This document shows positions 15,131-23,210 of a stretch of DNA of 64,000 bases, one piece after another. Origin of the DNA: Dactylosporangium roseum (lineage in GTDB: Bacteria; Actinomycetota; Actinomycetes; Mycobacteriales; Micromonosporaceae). A program made the position numbers and the translations under genes. The first letter of the stretch is position 1; each line of letters opens with the position of its first letter. Below the pieces are notes generated by a model, which saw only the letters and a program-made list of their open reading frames with translations, did not search any database and was not told where the DNA came from. The DNA lies in the NCBI RefSeq assembly GCF_025264685.1, contig NZ_CP073721.1:7023501-7087500 (forward strand). Reading direction: 5' to 3'.

Positions 15131-15171
15131 AACGCCCTGGTGTCGCGATTGTCCGCGATTACCAGGGCGTT
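15131..15171 (+). terminator. Integrase terminator hairpin
   Basis: aacgccctggt (15131-15141) and accagggcgtt (15161-15171) form a perfect 11-bp stem with a 19-base loop, followed by TTGT. It lies 46 bases after the integrase stop and just before the tRNA 3' end. Confidence 0.65.
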
Positions 15172-15181
15172 TGTCGTGCAA

Positions 15182-15232
15182 TCCGATGGGTGGAGCCGAG
15201 GGGACTCGAACCCCTGACCCCCACACTGCCAG
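15182..15232. repeat. Attachment-site repeat (tRNA-proximal copy)
   Basis: Matches 12634-12684 (43 identical, 50/51 overall). It covers the 3' half of the intact tRNA-Ala gene and the nine flanking bases, marking the integration target. Confidence 0.85.
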
Positions 15233-15263
15233 TGTGGTGCGCTACCAGCTGCGCCACGGCCCC
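15191..15263 (-). tRNA. tRNA-Ala (anticodon GGC)
   Basis: A complete 73-base cloverleaf on the minus strand. The acceptor stem GGGGCCG pairs with CGGCUCC and contains the G3-U70 wobble that defines alanine tRNA. The anticodon loop carries GGC and the T-loop is GGUUCGAGUCC. The discriminator is A73; CCA is not encoded immediately (ACCCA follows). Its 3' half is duplicated at 12634-12684, showing it is an integration target that remains intact after insertion. Confidence 0.95.
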
Positions 15264-15336
15264 ATCTCGATGTCCGCTCTCGCGGGCACTCACGGAATAG
15301 TACACACCCCCCCCACAGGGGGCTCACACCGGGTTC

Positions 15337-15891
15337 CTAGTTCTGGGTCGGGTCCGCCGGGTAGTGGGCGACGGCCGCCAGCAAGCCTCCCTGGCGGCGG
15401 AGGACCATCTGCCACAGGTCGTCCGGCCGGGGGGCAAACGCGTCGCTGGGCAGGGCGTCGAAGACGAACCACGAACCACCCTCGATCTCGCGCTCCAACT
15501 GGCCCGGGGACCACCCGGCGTAGCCGGCGAAGACGCGCACGCCGAGGACGCCGGCGACGAGGAGATCAGGATCGCCCGACAGGTCCACGGTGCCGACGGC
15601 GCCCGAGACGCGGTTGAAGCCTGCCAGATCCTCCACGCCCGGCCGGGTGCGTGCCAGGCAGATCGCGGCCTCCGGCTGGACCGGGCCGCCTTCGAAGACG
15701 ACCGGAGGTTCACCCGCCAGGGCGCCCCAGCCGCCGAGGACGTCGGCCACCTGAACCTCGGTCGCACGGTTGAGCACGACGCCCAGAGCGCCGCCCTCTT
15801 CGTGCGCTACCACCAGGACGACGGTGCGCTCGAAGTTCGGGTCGCGGAGCGCGGGGGTCGCCACCAGCAGTCGCCCGGTCAACGACTCCAT
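15337..15891 (-). CDS. UPF0301/AlgH (YqgE) family protein
   Basis: A 184-residue member of the UPF0301/AlgH family, showing MESLTGRLLVATPALRDPNF, VVLVVAHEEGGALGVVLNR, FEGGPVQPE and FAGYAGWSPGQLE, all hallmarks of the family. The molecular function is not settled; structures show a compact alpha/beta fold, and the gene is named after an alginate regulator in Pseudomonas. The ATG at 15891 has GGGAGG 4 bases upstream and gives the standard family length, so the longer open frame upstream is rejected. It is divergent from mtnP. Confidence 0.9.
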   Translation of the reverse strand: MESLTGRLLVATPALRDPNFERTVVLVVAHEEGGALGVVLNRATEVQVADVLGGWGALAGEPPVVFEGGPVQPEAAICLARTRPGVEDLAGFNRVSGAVGTVDLSGDPDLLVAGVLGVRVFAGYAGWSPGQLEREIEGGSWFVFDALPSDAFAPRPDDLWQMVLRRQGGLLAAVAHYPADPTQN

Positions 15892-16159
15892 CGCCCTCCC
15901 TCGACGCTGTCTCGACCTGCCCCGGCCGGTGCCGGACGACGAGCCGGGTCGCGGCGAACCGCGACCGGTCGGCGTCTGCCCGGACGAGTGTCCTTCCATC
16001 CCACCGAGATCCCCGTGCATGGACATCAGCCCCACCAGCAAACATGTCCGGCCGCGCGGACGAGGACCGCACGCGCTGAATGGATCATCGCAGAGCGGGG
16101 TGCGAGGGTCATGCCTCGCACCATAGCCTGACCCGCGCGTCACGGTTAGGGTCTGTTGC

Positions 16160-16942
16160 GTGACCTCACTCGCCGACGTCGCCGTCATCGGTGGTTCCGG
16201 GCTCTATGCGCTGCTCGACGACGCGGCAGAGCACATGGTCGACACGCCGTATGGCCCACCTTCCGACCCGATCACGCTGGCCACGGTGCACGGCCGGCGC
16301 ACCGCGTTTCTGCCGCGGCACGGGCGGGACCACCGGTTCCCGCCGCACCGGATCCCCTATCGGGCGAATCTCTGGGCGCTCCGTGAGATCGGTGTCCGTC
16401 AGGTCCTCGCCCCGTGCGCGGTCGGCGGGCTGCGGTCCGAGCTGGGGCCGGGCACGTTCGTGGTGCCCGACCAGCTTGTCGACCGCACGTCGGGCCGCGT
16501 CCAGACGTATTACGACGAGGGCGCCGTGCACGTGAACTTCGCCGATCCCTACTGTCCGGTAGGGCGCGAGGTCGTGAAGAAGGTGGCCGCCGAGCACGGC
16601 ATCGAGGCCGGCGACGGCACGATGGTGGTCGTCGAGGGCCCGCGCTTCTCCACGCGGGCGGAGTCCCGCTGGTACGCGTCGATGGGCGGCGCTGTCGTGA
16701 ACATGACGGGCCATCCGGAGGCGGTGCTCGCCCGCGAGCTGGCGCTCTGCTACACCTCGATCGCGCTGGTGACGGATCTGGACGCCGGCGTGGAGGGTGA
16801 CCACGGCGTCACCCAGGAAGAGGTCTTCCGGGTCTTCGGGGAGAACACCGGCCGGCTGCGAAAGGTGCTGCTCGACGTCATCCCGCGGCTGCCCGAGCTG
16901 CCGGATGACCCGTGCCAGCACGCCTTGGACGGTCTGCGTTAG
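16160..16942 (+). CDS. mtnP: S-methyl-5'-thioadenosine phosphorylase family enzyme
   Basis: A 260-residue purine nucleoside phosphorylase of the MTAP group. It cleaves methylthioadenosine (or methylthioinosine) with phosphate to give adenine (or hypoxanthine) and methylthioribose-1-phosphate, in methionine and polyamine salvage. Visible motifs are IGGSGLY, FLPRHGRDHRFPPHRIPYRANLWAL in two parts, CAVGGLRSELGPG, VEGPRFSTRAES and MTGHPEAVLARELALCY. The base-site residues cannot be assigned with certainty, so the inosine-preferring MTIP activity remains possible. The GTG at 16160 follows TAGGGT (16147-16152) by 7 bases, suggesting a leaderless mRNA. Its 3' end overlaps the convergent histidine kinase by 4 bases. 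Confidence 0.85.
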   Translation: MTSLADVAVIGGSGLYALLDDAAEHMVDTPYGPPSDPITLATVHGRRTAFLPRHGRDHRFPPHRIPYRANLWALREIGVRQVLAPCAVGGLRSELGPGTFVVPDQLVDRTSGRVQTYYDEGAVHVNFADPYCPVGREVVKKVAAEHGIEAGDGTMVVVEGPRFSTRAESRWYASMGGAVVNMTGHPEAVLARELALCYTSIALVTDLDAGVEGDHGVTQEEVFRVFGENTGRLRKVLLDVIPRLPELPDDPCQHALDGLR

Positions 16943-17973
16943 GCGGACGCGCCACCGAGCGGCAGGCGCACGACGAAGCGGCAGCCGCCGTCGACGTTGT
17001 CGACGGCCACGGCACCGTGGTGCGCCTCGACCAGGCCACGGACGATGGCGAGGCCGAGTCCTCCGCCCGCTTCCTTCGATGGTGTACGGGCCGGAGCACC
17101 GCGAAACGCCACGTCGAACACGCGCGGCAGGTCGGCCTCGGCGATGCCTCCGCAGGTATCGCGCACGGCGAGCCAGCCGCCTGCGGCGTCCTGTCCCCCG
17201 GTGACCGTCACCGTGCCGTCGGGCGGGGTGTAGCGGATCGCGTTGCGCAGCAGGTTGTTGACGATGCGGGACAGCTCGGGAACCGAGCCGCGGACGGTCG
17301 GCCAGCCGCCGCCCCCGCCCGAAGGCTCAGCGACGATCTTGATGTGGGCCGCGCCGGCGAGCGGGCCGGCGGAGGCGATCGCGTCGGAGACGACGTCGCC
17401 GAGCGGCACGGCCGACAGCGACAGCCGCAGCGTGCCGGCGTTGATCCGGGACAGCTCGAAGAGGTCGTCGACGAGCGCCGCCATGCGGTCGGTCTCGGCG
17501 CTGATCCGCCGGTGGTAGTCGGCGACCGTATCGGGGTCGGAGACCACGCCGTCGTCGAGGGCCTCGGCCATCGCGCGCAGCCCGGCGAGGGGTGTGCGCA
17601 GGTCGTGCGACACCCAGGCGACGAGTTCGCGGCGGCGGGCCTCGGCCTCGCGTTCCCGTTCGCGGGCCTCGGCCGCCCACACGCTGGCCCGGGCCAGCCG
17701 GCGGCCGGCCCACAGGCCGGCGGCGAGGCTGACGGTCGCGGCGGTGCCGACCACGATCAGCAGGACGTGCAGGTCGTGGTCGGAGATGAACATCTCCATC
17801 GACGCGCCGAGGATGCCGGCGAGGACGCTGAGCACGGTGACCAGCAGCAGGACGACGATGTGCGCGGTCACCGACCGGCCGCGCAGCGGACCGCGGAGCA
17901 GGAGCAGCCCGGCGACGGCGACGGCGAGGGAGCCGCCGAGTGCCATCACGAAGGTGAGCAGGACGTCACGCAT
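16939..17973 (-). CDS. Sensor histidine kinase
   Basis: A 344-residue kinase. Three to four N-terminal transmembrane helices (to about residue 90) have only short loops, so it may sense within the membrane. A coiled linker (AREREREAEARRRE) leads to the HisKA box VSHDLRTPLAG with the phosphorylated His near residue 123. The ATPase domain has NNLLRNAIRYTPPDG (N box), DTCGGI (G1, where the usual second Gly position differs from DTGxGI) and GGGLGLAIV (G2). The gene overlaps the response regulator by 8 bases, so the two form an operon and a cognate pair. The signal is unknown. Confidence 0.88.
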   Translation of the reverse strand: MRDVLLTFVMALGGSLAVAVAGLLLLRGPLRGRSVTAHIVVLLLVTVLSVLAGILGASMEMFISDHDLHVLLIVVGTAATVSLAAGLWAGRRLARASVWAAEAREREREAEARRRELVAWVSHDLRTPLAGLRAMAEALDDGVVSDPDTVADYHRRISAETDRMAALVDDLFELSRINAGTLRLSLSAVPLGDVVSDAIASAGPLAGAAHIKIVAEPSGGGGGWPTVRGSVPELSRIVNNLLRNAIRYTPPDGTVTVTGGQDAAGGWLAVRDTCGGIAEADLPRVFDVAFRGAPARTPSKEAGGGLGLAIVRGLVEAHHGAVAVDNVDGGCRFVVRLPLGGASA

Positions 17974-18649
17974 GTTCGTACCGGTATCCGACGCCCCAGA
18001 CGGTCAGGATGCGCTTCGGTTCCGCCGCGTCGTCCTCGACCTTCTCCCGCAGCCGTCGTATGTGGACGGTGACGGTGGACTGGTCGCCGAACGTCCAGCC
18101 CCAGACCTGTTGGAGCAGCTCGGCGCGGCGTAACACCCGGCCGGGATTGCGCATGAGGAACACGAGCAGGTCGAACTCGCGCACGGTCAGCGCGAGCTCC
18201 ACTCCGCGCAGGCTCGCCGTGCGGCGCGCGACGTCGACCCGCAGGTCCCCGTCGACCAGCTCGGCGACCTGCGGCGGTGCCGGGCTGGTGCGGCGCAGGA
18301 CCGACTGCACCCGAAGTACCAACTCCCGGGGTGAAAAGGGTTTGGTCACGTAGTCGTCGGCGCCGATTTCCAGGCCCAGGACCCGGTCGGACTCCTCGCC
18401 GAGGGCGGTGAGCATGATAATCGGCAGGTCGCGGTCCCGCTCGCGCAGGCGGCGGCAGACCTCGAGGCCGTCGACGCCGGGCAGCATGAGGTCGAGGACC
18501 AGCAGGTCGGGCCGCTCCCGCGCATAGGCGGCGAGTGCCGACAGCCCGTCGCCGGCGAGCCGGACGGCGAAGCCTTCCCGTTCCAGGTATCGACGGACGA
18601 CGTCACTCACGGTCGGATCGTCGTCGACGACCAGCACTCGCTGCCCCAC
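17966..18649 (-). CDS. OmpR/PhoB-family response regulator
   Basis: A 227-residue regulator. The receiver domain (1-118) has the acidic pair VDDDP, the phospho-acceptor Asp in LLVLDLMLPG (about residue 53), the conserved Thr in IIMLTA, and Lys in VTKPFSP. A winged-helix DNA-binding domain follows (about 130-225; LTVREFDLLVFLMRNPG, VHIRRLREKVE, VWGVGYRYE). It is phosphorylated by the overlapping kinase. The GTG start lies 6 bases after TACCCT (minus strand), suggesting a leaderless mRNA. The regulon is unknown; autoregulation is usual. Confidence 0.92.
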   Translation of the reverse strand: MGQRVLVVDDDPTVSDVVRRYLEREGFAVRLAGDGLSALAAYARERPDLLVLDLMLPGVDGLEVCRRLRERDRDLPIIMLTALGEESDRVLGLEIGADDYVTKPFSPRELVLRVQSVLRRTSPAPPQVAELVDGDLRVDVARRTASLRGVELALTVREFDLLVFLMRNPGRVLRRAELLQQVWGWTFGDQSTVTVHIRRLREKVEDDAAEPKRILTVWGVGYRYEHA

Positions 18650-18711
18650 CGTTCGAGGGTAGAGCGCCGATCATCCCCCGCCGGGCCGGTCGGATGACCG
18701 TAACGGTTCCG

Positions 18712-19101
18712 TCAGGTTTCGCCGCCGAGGTCGGTCTCGTACGCCTCGTACAGCAGGTCGGCGCCCCGCTGGCGGTGCTCCCACATCGCCCGGATGAGCT
18801 GCGTCGCCTCGCAGCGGACCTCCTCGTGATCACAACTGTCCAGCCGGCCCTCGAGCTCGTCGAGAGCGGACCGCACGGTCTCATGGTCGTCGACCAGAAC
18901 CGAGAGGTATCGGGCGAGGCGCGGCGCGTCGCCGACCACCCCCGCGTAGAGGCCGGAAGGGCCTTCGGTCCGATCGACATGTTCTGCGAATGCCGCCCTC
19001 AACTGGGCGACCGCCCGGCTCACTCCGGGCCGCCATGCCGGATCCCACACCGGCGTCTGGATGGCGTGTTCCATGCGTTGAATACCGCCGACCAGTTCCA
19101 T
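18712..19101 (-). CDS. Hemerythrin-like (HHE) domain protein
   Basis: A 129-residue, mostly helical protein. Histidine and acidic residues occur with hemerythrin-like spacing: AFAEHVDRTEG, LVDDHETVRSALDELE, CDHEEV and WEHRQRGADLLYEAYETDLGG, which could supply a di-iron site. The last segment in particular resembles actinobacterial HHE proteins. Such proteins bind O2 or NO or sense redox state. The ATG at 19101 is chosen because GGAGGTG sits 5 bases upstream; the open frame extends further without support. It lies 62 bases upstream of the two-component operon on the same strand and might be linked to it. Moderately sure of the family. Confidence 0.6.
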   Translation of the reverse strand: MELVGGIQRMEHAIQTPVWDPAWRPGVSRAVAQLRAAFAEHVDRTEGPSGLYAGVVGDAPRLARYLSVLVDDHETVRSALDELEGRLDSCDHEEVRCEATQLIRAMWEHRQRGADLLYEAYETDLGGET

Positions 19102-19235
19102 GACGCACCTCCGCCGCGATACGTCCCCTAGAACATGATGTGACCTGCGACACACTTTGTCCAGGTCGGCGCGTTGGGATCTCCTGCTCCAGGCCACCGG
19201 CATCTCGTCGGGCGGATGTGACAACCTTTCCGGCG

Positions 19236-20057
19236 CTAGCGTCCCAGAACGGCTCGCAGGCGCGGCGCGAACCCGGCCGGGTCGTCCACGAAGGCGATGT
19301 GACCGCCGGGAAACGGCATCGGCTCCGTGCCGAGGGCCGAGGCCAGTGCCGAAGCGGCGAGATCGCATAGCTGGCCCGCCGACTCCTCCCCCACCCCGAC
19401 CACGATCCGGGTCGGTGTGGCCCGAAGCGCCGGGATGTCGGGCCGCCAGCGGGTCGACGGCCGCATCTCGTGCAGGAACCAGAAGCGCTCGGCCGCCGCC
19501 TGCACCGGGTCCGGCTCCGGCGGCGCACCGGCGCCGTCGAAGTCAGGCAGGGGGATGTTCGCGTTGACGAAGAACTTGACCCATGCGCCCGGGATGTCGC
19601 CCGAGTTGTACGTGCTGATGATGTCCTCGACCGCCGCGTGCCGCTCCTGCGGGTTCTCGAGCATCTCGTTGAGCGGCGGCTCGTGGGCGATCACGGTGTG
19701 CGCCCGATCGGGGTGGCCGAGCGCCAGTGCCAGCGCGGTGACGGCGCCGCCGCTGGAGCCGAAGACCGCGGCCGACCCCAGATCGACATGGGCGATCAGC
19801 CGGGCGAGGTCGTCCGCCCGCATTTCGGGTGTCGAGTCCCGGTCCGGGTCGTCGAGAACGCTCCGGTTGACGCCCCGCGGGTCGGTGGTGAGCACGGTGT
19901 GGTCGGTGGCGAGCAGGTCGGCCACCGGCGCGAAGAAGGTGGCGTCCATCGGCGCGCCGACGAGGACCACGAGCGGCCCCCGGCCCCGCACCTCGTAGTA
20001 CAGGGTGGCGTCGGGCACCCGGAGCGAGCCGGCGGTGACGGTTGACGTGCGGTTCAT
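19236..20057 (-). CDS. Alpha/beta-hydrolase
   Basis: A 273-residue alpha/beta-hydrolase fold protein. The nucleophile elbow is GSSGG (Ser near 100), preceded by DPRGVNRS and followed by the C-terminal catalytic His in PGGHIAFVDDP. The acidic member is probably in the strand VVGVGEE. A lid region (about 120-200) precedes the last third. Substrate cannot be inferred; possibilities include ester, epoxide or haloalkane hydrolysis. A GGGAGG ribosome binding site lies 5 bases before the ATG. It is divergently transcribed from the ECF sigma factor gene with about 75 bases between, so the sigma factor might control it. Confidence 0.85.
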   Translation of the reverse strand: MNRTSTVTAGSLRVPDATLYYEVRGRGPLVVLVGAPMDATFFAPVADLLATDHTVLTTDPRGVNRSVLDDPDRDSTPEMRADDLARLIAHVDLGSAAVFGSSGGAVTALALALGHPDRAHTVIAHEPPLNEMLENPQERHAAVEDIISTYNSGDIPGAWVKFFVNANIPLPDFDGAGAPPEPDPVQAAAERFWFLHEMRPSTRWRPDIPALRATPTRIVVGVGEESAGQLCDLAASALASALGTEPMPFPGGHIAFVDDPAGFAPRLRAVLGR

Positions 20058-20131
20058 GGGGACCTCCCGGGCGGTACTGTCGGCTACCGTTCACTAAGGG
20101 AGACCGCCGCCACGAGGAGGAATCGTCGCTC

Positions 20132-21145
20132 GTGAGCAAGATTTCTTCGACACTTTCGACGCCGGACCTCGACCTCGCCCGGCGGGGCGACGACGGCGCC
20201 TTCACGCGCCTCGTCGAGCCGATGCGCCGCGAGCTGCACGCCCACTGCTACCGCATGCTCGGCTCCACCCACGACGCCGACGACGCGCTCCAGGACGCGC
20301 TGCTGCGCGCCTGGCAGGGGCTGGCCCGGTTCGAGGGCCGTGCCTCCCTGCGGTCGTGGCTCTACACCGTCGCCACCCGCACCTGCCTCGACCTCATCGA
20401 GGCGCGCGGGCGGCGGGCCCTGCCGGTCGACCTCGGCCCGTCGAGCGACCGCGCCGCGATCGACGACACGCCGCGCACCGACGTGACGTGGCTGGAGCCC
20501 TACCCCGAGACCGGCCTGCGCTACGAGCAGCGCGAGGCCGTCGAGCTGGCCTTCGTCGCCGCCCTCCAGCACCTGCCCGGCAACCAGCGCGCGGCTCTGC
20601 TGCTGTTCGAGGTGCTGGCGTTCTCCGCCGCCGAGATCGCCACGATGATGAAGACGTCGATCACGTCGGTGAACTCCGCGCTGGCACGCGCCCGGAAGGT
20701 GGTGGCGGAGCGGGTGCCGCCGGCGAGCCAGCAGCAGACCCTGCGCAGCCTCGACGACCGGCGCGTCCGCGAGGTCGTCGCCGGCTACGCCTCGGCGCTC
20801 GAGCGCGGCGACGCCGACGCGTTGGTGGCCCTGCTGACCGCGGACGTGACCTGGTCGATGCCGCCGCTGCCGCACTGGTACCGCGGGGTGGACGCGGTGC
20901 GCGACTTCGCCGTACAACTCCCGATGGACAGGTGCGGCACCTGGCGTCACCTGCCGACGACGGCCAACGCCCAGCCGGCGATCGCGTGCTACCTCGCCGC
21001 CGGTCCCGCGGACCCGCACACGGCGTGGTCGATCAACGTCCTGACCCTGCGTGACGACCGGATCGCCGCGATCACGTCGTTCATCGACCCGGTCCTCTTC
21101 GAACGCTTCGGCCTGCCCGCGTCCCTCACGCCACCTCGTACGTGA
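20132..21145 (+). CDS. ECF sigma factor with C-terminal SnoaL-like domain
   Basis: A 337-residue sigma-70-family factor. Region 2 (about 14-85: HAHCYRMLGSTHDADDALQDALLRAWQGL) and region 4 (about 135-190: LQHLPGNQRAALLLFEVL, SVNSALARARK) are clear. A C-terminal SnoaL/NTF2-like domain (about 210-330) replaces the usual separate anti-sigma; in related ECF groups this domain regulates core binding and may respond to a small ligand. No anti-sigma gene is adjacent. GAGGAGG lies 11 bases before the chosen GTG (20132), slightly long spacing. The divergent alpha/beta-hydrolase is a candidate target. The 3' end overlaps the next convergent gene by 20 bases. Confidence 0.88.
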   Translation: MSKISSTLSTPDLDLARRGDDGAFTRLVEPMRRELHAHCYRMLGSTHDADDALQDALLRAWQGLARFEGRASLRSWLYTVATRTCLDLIEARGRRALPVDLGPSSDRAAIDDTPRTDVTWLEPYPETGLRYEQREAVELAFVAALQHLPGNQRAALLLFEVLAFSAAEIATMMKTSITSVNSALARARKVVAERVPPASQQQTLRSLDDRRVREVVAGYASALERGDADALVALLTADVTWSMPPLPHWYRGVDAVRDFAVQLPMDRCGTWRHLPTTANAQPAIACYLAAGPADPHTAWSINVLTLRDDRIAAITSFIDPVLFERFGLPASLTPPRT

Positions 21146-21881
21146 CGCGGGCCCGGTCCAGCCGACCTGCCGCCAGATCCTCCTCCGGCACCACGAACGC
21201 GACCCGGACACATTCTCCCCAGGCTGTACCCTGCTCCGCCGTCAACTGCAGCAACGGACGAACGCCGCCGTGGTCCGGATAGTAACCGTCGTCGAGCCAG
21301 CCGAGGACCTGATGGGGCGCGTACGGCAGGGCGGTCCGCAGCTCGTTGAGCACGGCCATGAGGTCGGGCGCGTCGGTGTACAACAGGGGCCGCAGTTCCG
21401 CCGCGGCCAGGTCCGGAGCCGACAGGTCCGGTGTGGCCGTCAACGGCAGGGCGGGGATGACCTCCGGCCCCGCACCGGCGTCGCCGTCCGGCACGTGCAG
21501 GACGCGGCCCGCCCGGTCGTCGTCGCGCAGCTCGTCGTCGTAGAAGAACAGCAGGCTGCCCTCGGCGGGGAAGGCCCAGGCCGATCCGAGGATCTCCGCG
21601 AGGACCGCGCACCGCAACTGCGCCAGCAACACCAGCGGCTGCCCGTCGAGGTACGGCGGGTCGACCCCGGGTGGCAGGGCTCCCCCGTACGTGCCGGCGG
21701 GCCGCCCGTCGCCGTCGACCGTCAGCCGCACCGATGGCCGTACCATCGACAGGACCGCTTCGACAAGGTCGGTGGACAGCGCCCGCGAGCTGTCGTCGAG
21801 AGCCGCGCGTAAGACGCCGACGTCCATGGCGGGCCAGTCTGCCATGCTCGTCTCGGCCATGCTCGTCTCCGCCATGCTCAT
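21126..21881 (-). CDS. DUF1963 (YwqG-like) protein
   Basis: A 251-residue protein with the DUF1963/YwqG pattern: PLVLLAQLRCAVL, GSLLFFYDD, PHQVLGWLDDGYY, LLQLTAEQGTAWGECVRVAFVVPEEDLAAGR across its length. In YwqG-type proteins these segments make a beta-rich fold of unknown function. The start is uncertain: a 15-base unit (atggccgagacgagc-like) is repeated, giving in-frame ATGs at 21881, 21875, 21860 and 21845 and the peptide MSMAETSMAETSMADWPAMD. No Shine-Dalgarno is visible before any of them. It overlaps the sigma factor gene 3' to 3' by 20 bases. Confidence 0.75.
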   Translation of the reverse strand: MSMAETSMAETSMADWPAMDVGVLRAALDDSSRALSTDLVEAVLSMVRPSVRLTVDGDGRPAGTYGGALPPGVDPPYLDGQPLVLLAQLRCAVLAEILGSAWAFPAEGSLLFFYDDELRDDDRAGRVLHVPDGDAGAGPEVIPALPLTATPDLSAPDLAAAELRPLLYTDAPDLMAVLNELRTALPYAPHQVLGWLDDGYYPDHGGVRPLLQLTAEQGTAWGECVRVAFVVPEEDLAAGRLDRARVTYEVA

Positions 21882-21919
21882 CGAAACGGGACCGGGCCAG
21901 AGGGGATCGCGGGACGTCG

Positions 21920-22966
21920 TCACCGCAGCCGGGCGATGCGGCCGGCCTCGCCGGAGGCCCAGCAGGCCCCGTCGGCGCACGCGACCGCATCGAAGCTGCC
22001 CGTGTCGAACCGCTTCCAGGTCCGCCCGCCGTCGTAGCTCACGTCACTGCCGGTCGGACCCACCGCGTACGCGATGTCGCCGCGGGAGGAGCGCCAGGCC
22101 GCGCCGGACCGGAACTCGCCGGGTGCCGCCTTCGCGACCGTCCAGGCACGGCCACCGTCACGGCTGGTCGCGGCCGCGTCGGGCGCACTGGTCGGCGCCG
22201 TGAAGTCCCCGCCGACGGCGATGCCGTGCCGGCGATTCTGGAACGCGAGCGAATAGATGCCCGCGGTCGCGCCGCTCGGGATCGGGGTGGCGGAGGCGCT
22301 CCAGTGCCGGCCGAAGTCGTCCGAGTGGAACACCCGTGCGGCGGCACCGCCACCGGTGGCGAACCACGCGTCGGGGCCGGGCCGCTTCGCGGTCACCAGG
22401 CATGTGCCGCTGGCGGCGAACGCGAACTCCCCGGCGAGCGCGGGCGGCATGCCGTCGGTCGGCTGGACGGCCCAGTGCCGGCCGCCGTCCTGCGTGGCCA
22501 GCATCCGGAAGCGCCCGTCGACCGGGTCGGAGAGCGCGAGACCGTGCCGGCGGTCGAAGAAGGCGACGCAGTCGTAGAACGCGGCAGGATCGGTGTTGTG
22601 GAACGTCTCGGTCCAGCTCTTGCCGCCGTCGTCCGTCACGTACACGCGGGACAGCTCACCCTCGCCGATCGCCAGGACCACCGCGTGCCAAGCGTCGAAG
22701 GCCTCGATGTCGCGGAACTGCAGCCCGGTCGTGTCCGGCGGCCCGACCTGCCGCCACGTCCGCCCGCCGTCAACGGTGCGCAAGACGGTCCCCTCCGTGC
22801 CCGACGCCCAGGCAACGCGATCGCTGACCGCCGCGAGGCCGCGCAGCCGCGCCGTCGACCCGGAGTCGAGCAGCTTCCACGACGGCTGAGCCCGGCCGAA
22901 CCCACTGACCGTGGCGACGGTGACGAGCGCCATCGCGAGCACGATCGACATCCTGCGAAGCCTCAT
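21920..22966 (-). CDS. Exported BNR/Ycf48-like beta-propeller protein
   Basis: A 348-residue secreted protein. The N-terminal MRLRRMSIVLAMALVTVATV is a signal peptide. The mature part contains five or more Asp-box/BNR repeats, seen as TVDGGRTWRQV, TDDGGKSWTET, TQDGGRHWAV, SDDFGRHWSA, SRDGGRAWTV and SYDGGRTWKRF, spaced 40-60 residues as in sialidase/Ycf48-type propellers. No sialidase catalytic residues are evident, so it is probably a binding or assembly protein at the cell surface. TAGGTT lies 8 bases before the ATG with TTGGCT 17 bases further upstream, a good promoter for a leaderless mRNA. Ends 38 bases before the DUF1963 gene. Confidence 0.85.
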   Translation of the reverse strand: MRLRRMSIVLAMALVTVATVSGFGRAQPSWKLLDSGSTARLRGLAAVSDRVAWASGTEGTVLRTVDGGRTWRQVGPPDTTGLQFRDIEAFDAWHAVVLAIGEGELSRVYVTDDGGKSWTETFHNTDPAAFYDCVAFFDRRHGLALSDPVDGRFRMLATQDGGRHWAVQPTDGMPPALAGEFAFAASGTCLVTAKRPGPDAWFATGGGAAARVFHSDDFGRHWSASATPIPSGATAGIYSLAFQNRRHGIAVGGDFTAPTSAPDAAATSRDGGRAWTVAKAAPGEFRSGAAWRSSRGDIAYAVGPTGSDVSYDGGRTWKRFDTGSFDAVACADGACWASGEAGRIARLR

Positions 22967-23210
22967 ACAGCCGAAACCTACTCCTTGACATCGATCAAGC
23001 CAAGTACGTTTCGGCCACTTCCCCCCGATCTCGGCTACCCGCCGGCGCATCCCCGTCTCCGACGATGCATCGGCCGCGGTGTACGGTATGCGCGCCATCG
23101 GCAGCTCGGATCGCTCCGAACGCACGCGACGTTCCCATCCGCACCACCGAGGGCTGGCCGCCCTGTCGTGAGGTTCTTCGAGTCGCATCCGTGAGGAGGC
23201 CGGGCACGCT

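Larger units (their letters stand above)
12634..15232. mobile_element. Small integrated element at tRNA-Ala(GGC), decayed
   Basis: The region is bounded by 43-51 bp direct repeats of the tRNA-Ala 3' end and carries a tyrosine integrase gene next to the intact tRNA, the standard layout of tRNA-targeting integrative elements. Its remaining cargo is a small membrane protein and a secreted Cys-rich protein. Between about 12950 and 14350 the base composition is visibly lower in GC and codon use is less biased than in neighbouring genes, supporting transfer. No excisionase, replication or conjugation genes are seen, and the integrase lacks its N-terminal half. The element is thus probably immobile. 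12685-12952 shows no gene. Confidence 0.75.
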
